The notes under the pieces are model-generated. The model made no database searches, had not been told where the DNA came from, and saw nothing but the letters and a program-made list of their open reading frames with translations. From Spirosoma foliorum (GTDB lineage: Bacteria > Bacteroidota > Bacteroidia > Cytophagales > Spirosomataceae), in the NCBI RefSeq assembly GCF_014117325.1, contig NZ_CP059732.1, forward strand, positions 3,051,001 through 3,115,000: DNA of 64,000 nt, in the 5' to 3' direction. Below are positions 63,002 to 64,000 of the stretch, piece after piece. Position 1 is the stretch's first letter. Every line of letters begins with the position of its first letter. The translations under genes and the position numbers were made by a program.

Positions 63002-63237
63002 TCTTCCCGACCATGAAGCACTCTATCCCAACTGCGAATTTCCCGTTGCCACTCCGACGCATCACCGAAAGATTCTCCAGCTCCGCCCGATTGAATAATT
63101 TCCTCTAACACCTCTGCCAGAGTTGGCTTTTTTGATACTACCTTTTTTTCAATCAAATGTCCACCTAGCTTAGGAAGCAAAGAAAGCAGTATGGCTACGT
63201 TTTCTTCCGAATCTATTTCAATCAATAACTGGCTCAT
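62998..63237 (-). CDS. Antitoxin partner of the PIN toxin
   Basis: A 79-residue protein with a short acidic N-terminus ('LLIEIDSEENVAILL') and a charged tail ('WQREIRSWDRVLHGREE'). It overlaps the PIN toxin gene (ATGA type, 4 bp), is small and precedes it, the standard VapB position. No clear AbrB, RHH or Phd fold could be read, so the antitoxin class is uncertain. Confidence 0.75.
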   Translation of the reverse strand: MSQLLIEIDSEENVAILLSLLPKLGGHLIEKKVVSKKPTLAEVLEEIIQSGGAGESFGDASEWQREIRSWDRVLHGREE

Positions 63238-63272
63238 AATTTTATCTTATTATGTTCAGCAAGATAACAAAA

Positions 63273-64000
63273 TCAGGCCGGATTTACTTCCGCAAGGCTT
63301 GCCAGTCGTAAACTCACAGCCCGCTTGTGGGCTTCCAAGGATTCGGCTTCGGCCATCGCTTCAACTACAGGGCCAACGTTTTGCAAACCTTCTGCAGTTA
63401 TGTGTTGAACCGTAATTTTCTTAACAAAGCTGTCTAACGACACACCGCTATAAGCCCGCGCAAACCCATTGGTTGGCAACGTATGATTGGTCCCCGATGC
63501 ATAATCACCGGCCGATTCGGGGGTATAGTTCCCCAGGAAAATAGAACCTGCATTAATGATTTTATCGGCAACTTCTTCTGCGTTTTCAATACTCAGGATT
63601 AAATGCTCGGCAGCGTAGTCGTTCAGCAGATCGATAGCATCCGTCTGGTTATCGAGCAAAATCATCTTGCTGTTTTCCAGCGCCTTACCAGCGAACTCTT
63701 GACGAGGGAGTCGGCTTAGCTGTGTGCTCAACGTCAGATTAACACTGCTCAGCAGCTTTTTACTGGTCGAAACCAGCAACACCTGACTATCGGCTCCATG
63801 CTCAGCCTGTGATAGTAGATCTGCCGCAACAAAGGCCGGGATAGCTGAGTCATCGGCATATACCGCAACTTCACTGGGTCCGGCTGGCATATCGATGGCC
63901 ATGCCCTCTTTGGCTACCAGCATTTTTGCCGCTGTCACGTATTGGTTACCTGGACCGAAAATTTTATAAACCTTTGGCACTGACTCCGTTCCATACGCCA
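63273..64000 (-). CDS. hisD: Histidinol dehydrogenase, C-terminal part (cut by window edge)
   Basis: About 242 residues of HisD, reading in from the right edge. Clear family blocks: 'VYKIFGPGNQYVTAAKMLVA' (NAD+ site), 'IDMPAGPSEVAVYAD', 'LSQAEHGADSQVLLVST', and 'YASGTNHTLPTNGFARAYSG' with conserved zinc/catalytic His residues. It converts histidinol to histidine. The N-terminus lies outside the window. Between this gene and hisC stand the PIN pair, three other genes and the RES/Xre pair. Confidence 0.95.
   Translation of the reverse strand, partial: AYGTESVPKVYKIFGPGNQYVTAAKMLVAKEGMAIDMPAGPSEVAVYADDSAIPAFVAADLLSQAEHGADSQVLLVSTSKKLLSSVNLTLSTQLSRLPRQEFAGKALENSKMILLDNQTDAIDLLNDYAAEHLILSIENAEEVADKIINAGSIFLGNYTPESAGDYASGTNHTLPTNGFARAYSGVSLDSFVKKITVQHITAEGLQNVGPVVEAMAEAESLEAHKRAVSLRLASLAEVNPA

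Overview
The window reads as a chromosomal stretch of a Bacteroidota bacterium, most likely a Cytophagales member close to Spirosoma. Evidence: several outer-membrane barrels end in a terminal Phe, start codons mostly lack Shine-Dalgarno sequences, there is a HU-CCDC81/SPOR protein behind a large periplasmic TPR protein, and glycan-degrading enzymes are abundant. No rRNA, tRNA, CRISPR array or phage region was seen. The taxon is inferred from gene content, not from a marker gene.

Layout. 1-1,200: the end of an AraC regulator and a broken PhyH-type dioxygenase. 1.2-9.4 kb: an M61 peptidase, divergent from an envelope set (TPR protein, outer-membrane barrel, HU/SPOR protein). 9.5-24.6 kb: SDR + AraC pair, YcaQ-type DNA glycosylase, PQQ-type sugar dehydrogenase, Kup K+ transporter, MpaB-like oxygenase, two glycosidase-type genes (five-bladed propeller and GH30), SulP transporter, methyltransferase. 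24.6-37.2 kb: small proteins, an SPFH protein, IS110 copy 1, a frameshifted lipoprotein, glycerate kinase, Gfo/Idh/MocA oxidoreductase, M14 peptidase, amidase, beta-lactamase-fold protein. 37.3-41.1 kb: a three-subunit molybdenum hydroxylase of PaoABC type. 41.2-49.2 kb: an L-rhamnose locus (mutarotase, GH105, sugar kinase, isomerase, bifunctional aldolase/dehydrogenase, and divergent RhaT). 49.5-57.8 kb: carbonic anhydrase, IS110 copy 2, MetF, PAP2 phosphatase, UvrD/AddA-like helicase, small barrel. 57.9-64 kb: hisC and the end of hisD, separated by two toxin-antitoxin pairs and other genes.

How the genes work together. In the rhamnose locus, RhaT imports L-rhamnose, RhaM interconverts anomers, RhaI makes L-rhamnulose, an FGGY kinase phosphorylates it, and the aldolase/dehydrogenase fusion yields DHAP and L-lactate. 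GH105 can supply rhamnose from pectic oligosaccharides. As written, the isomerase gene carries a one-base frameshift in a G6 run.

Most striking observation. Two copies of one 1,220-bp IS110-family element sit 22.4 kb apart in opposite orientation, each inside one arm of a REP-like palindrome. The leader upstream of the transposase can be read as a bridge RNA: one internal loop carries guides matching both halves of the REP target around a core AT, and the next carries guides matching both ends of the element. In both loci the occupied arm matches the left guide 10/10 and the empty arm 9/10.

Second theme. Many gene boundaries hold a long inverted repeat with arms of 17-35 bp, often perfect and different at every site. 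All five boundaries downstream of the rhamnose genes have one. Three small frameshifts (4-bp duplication, A8, G6) could be real mutations or sequencing errors.
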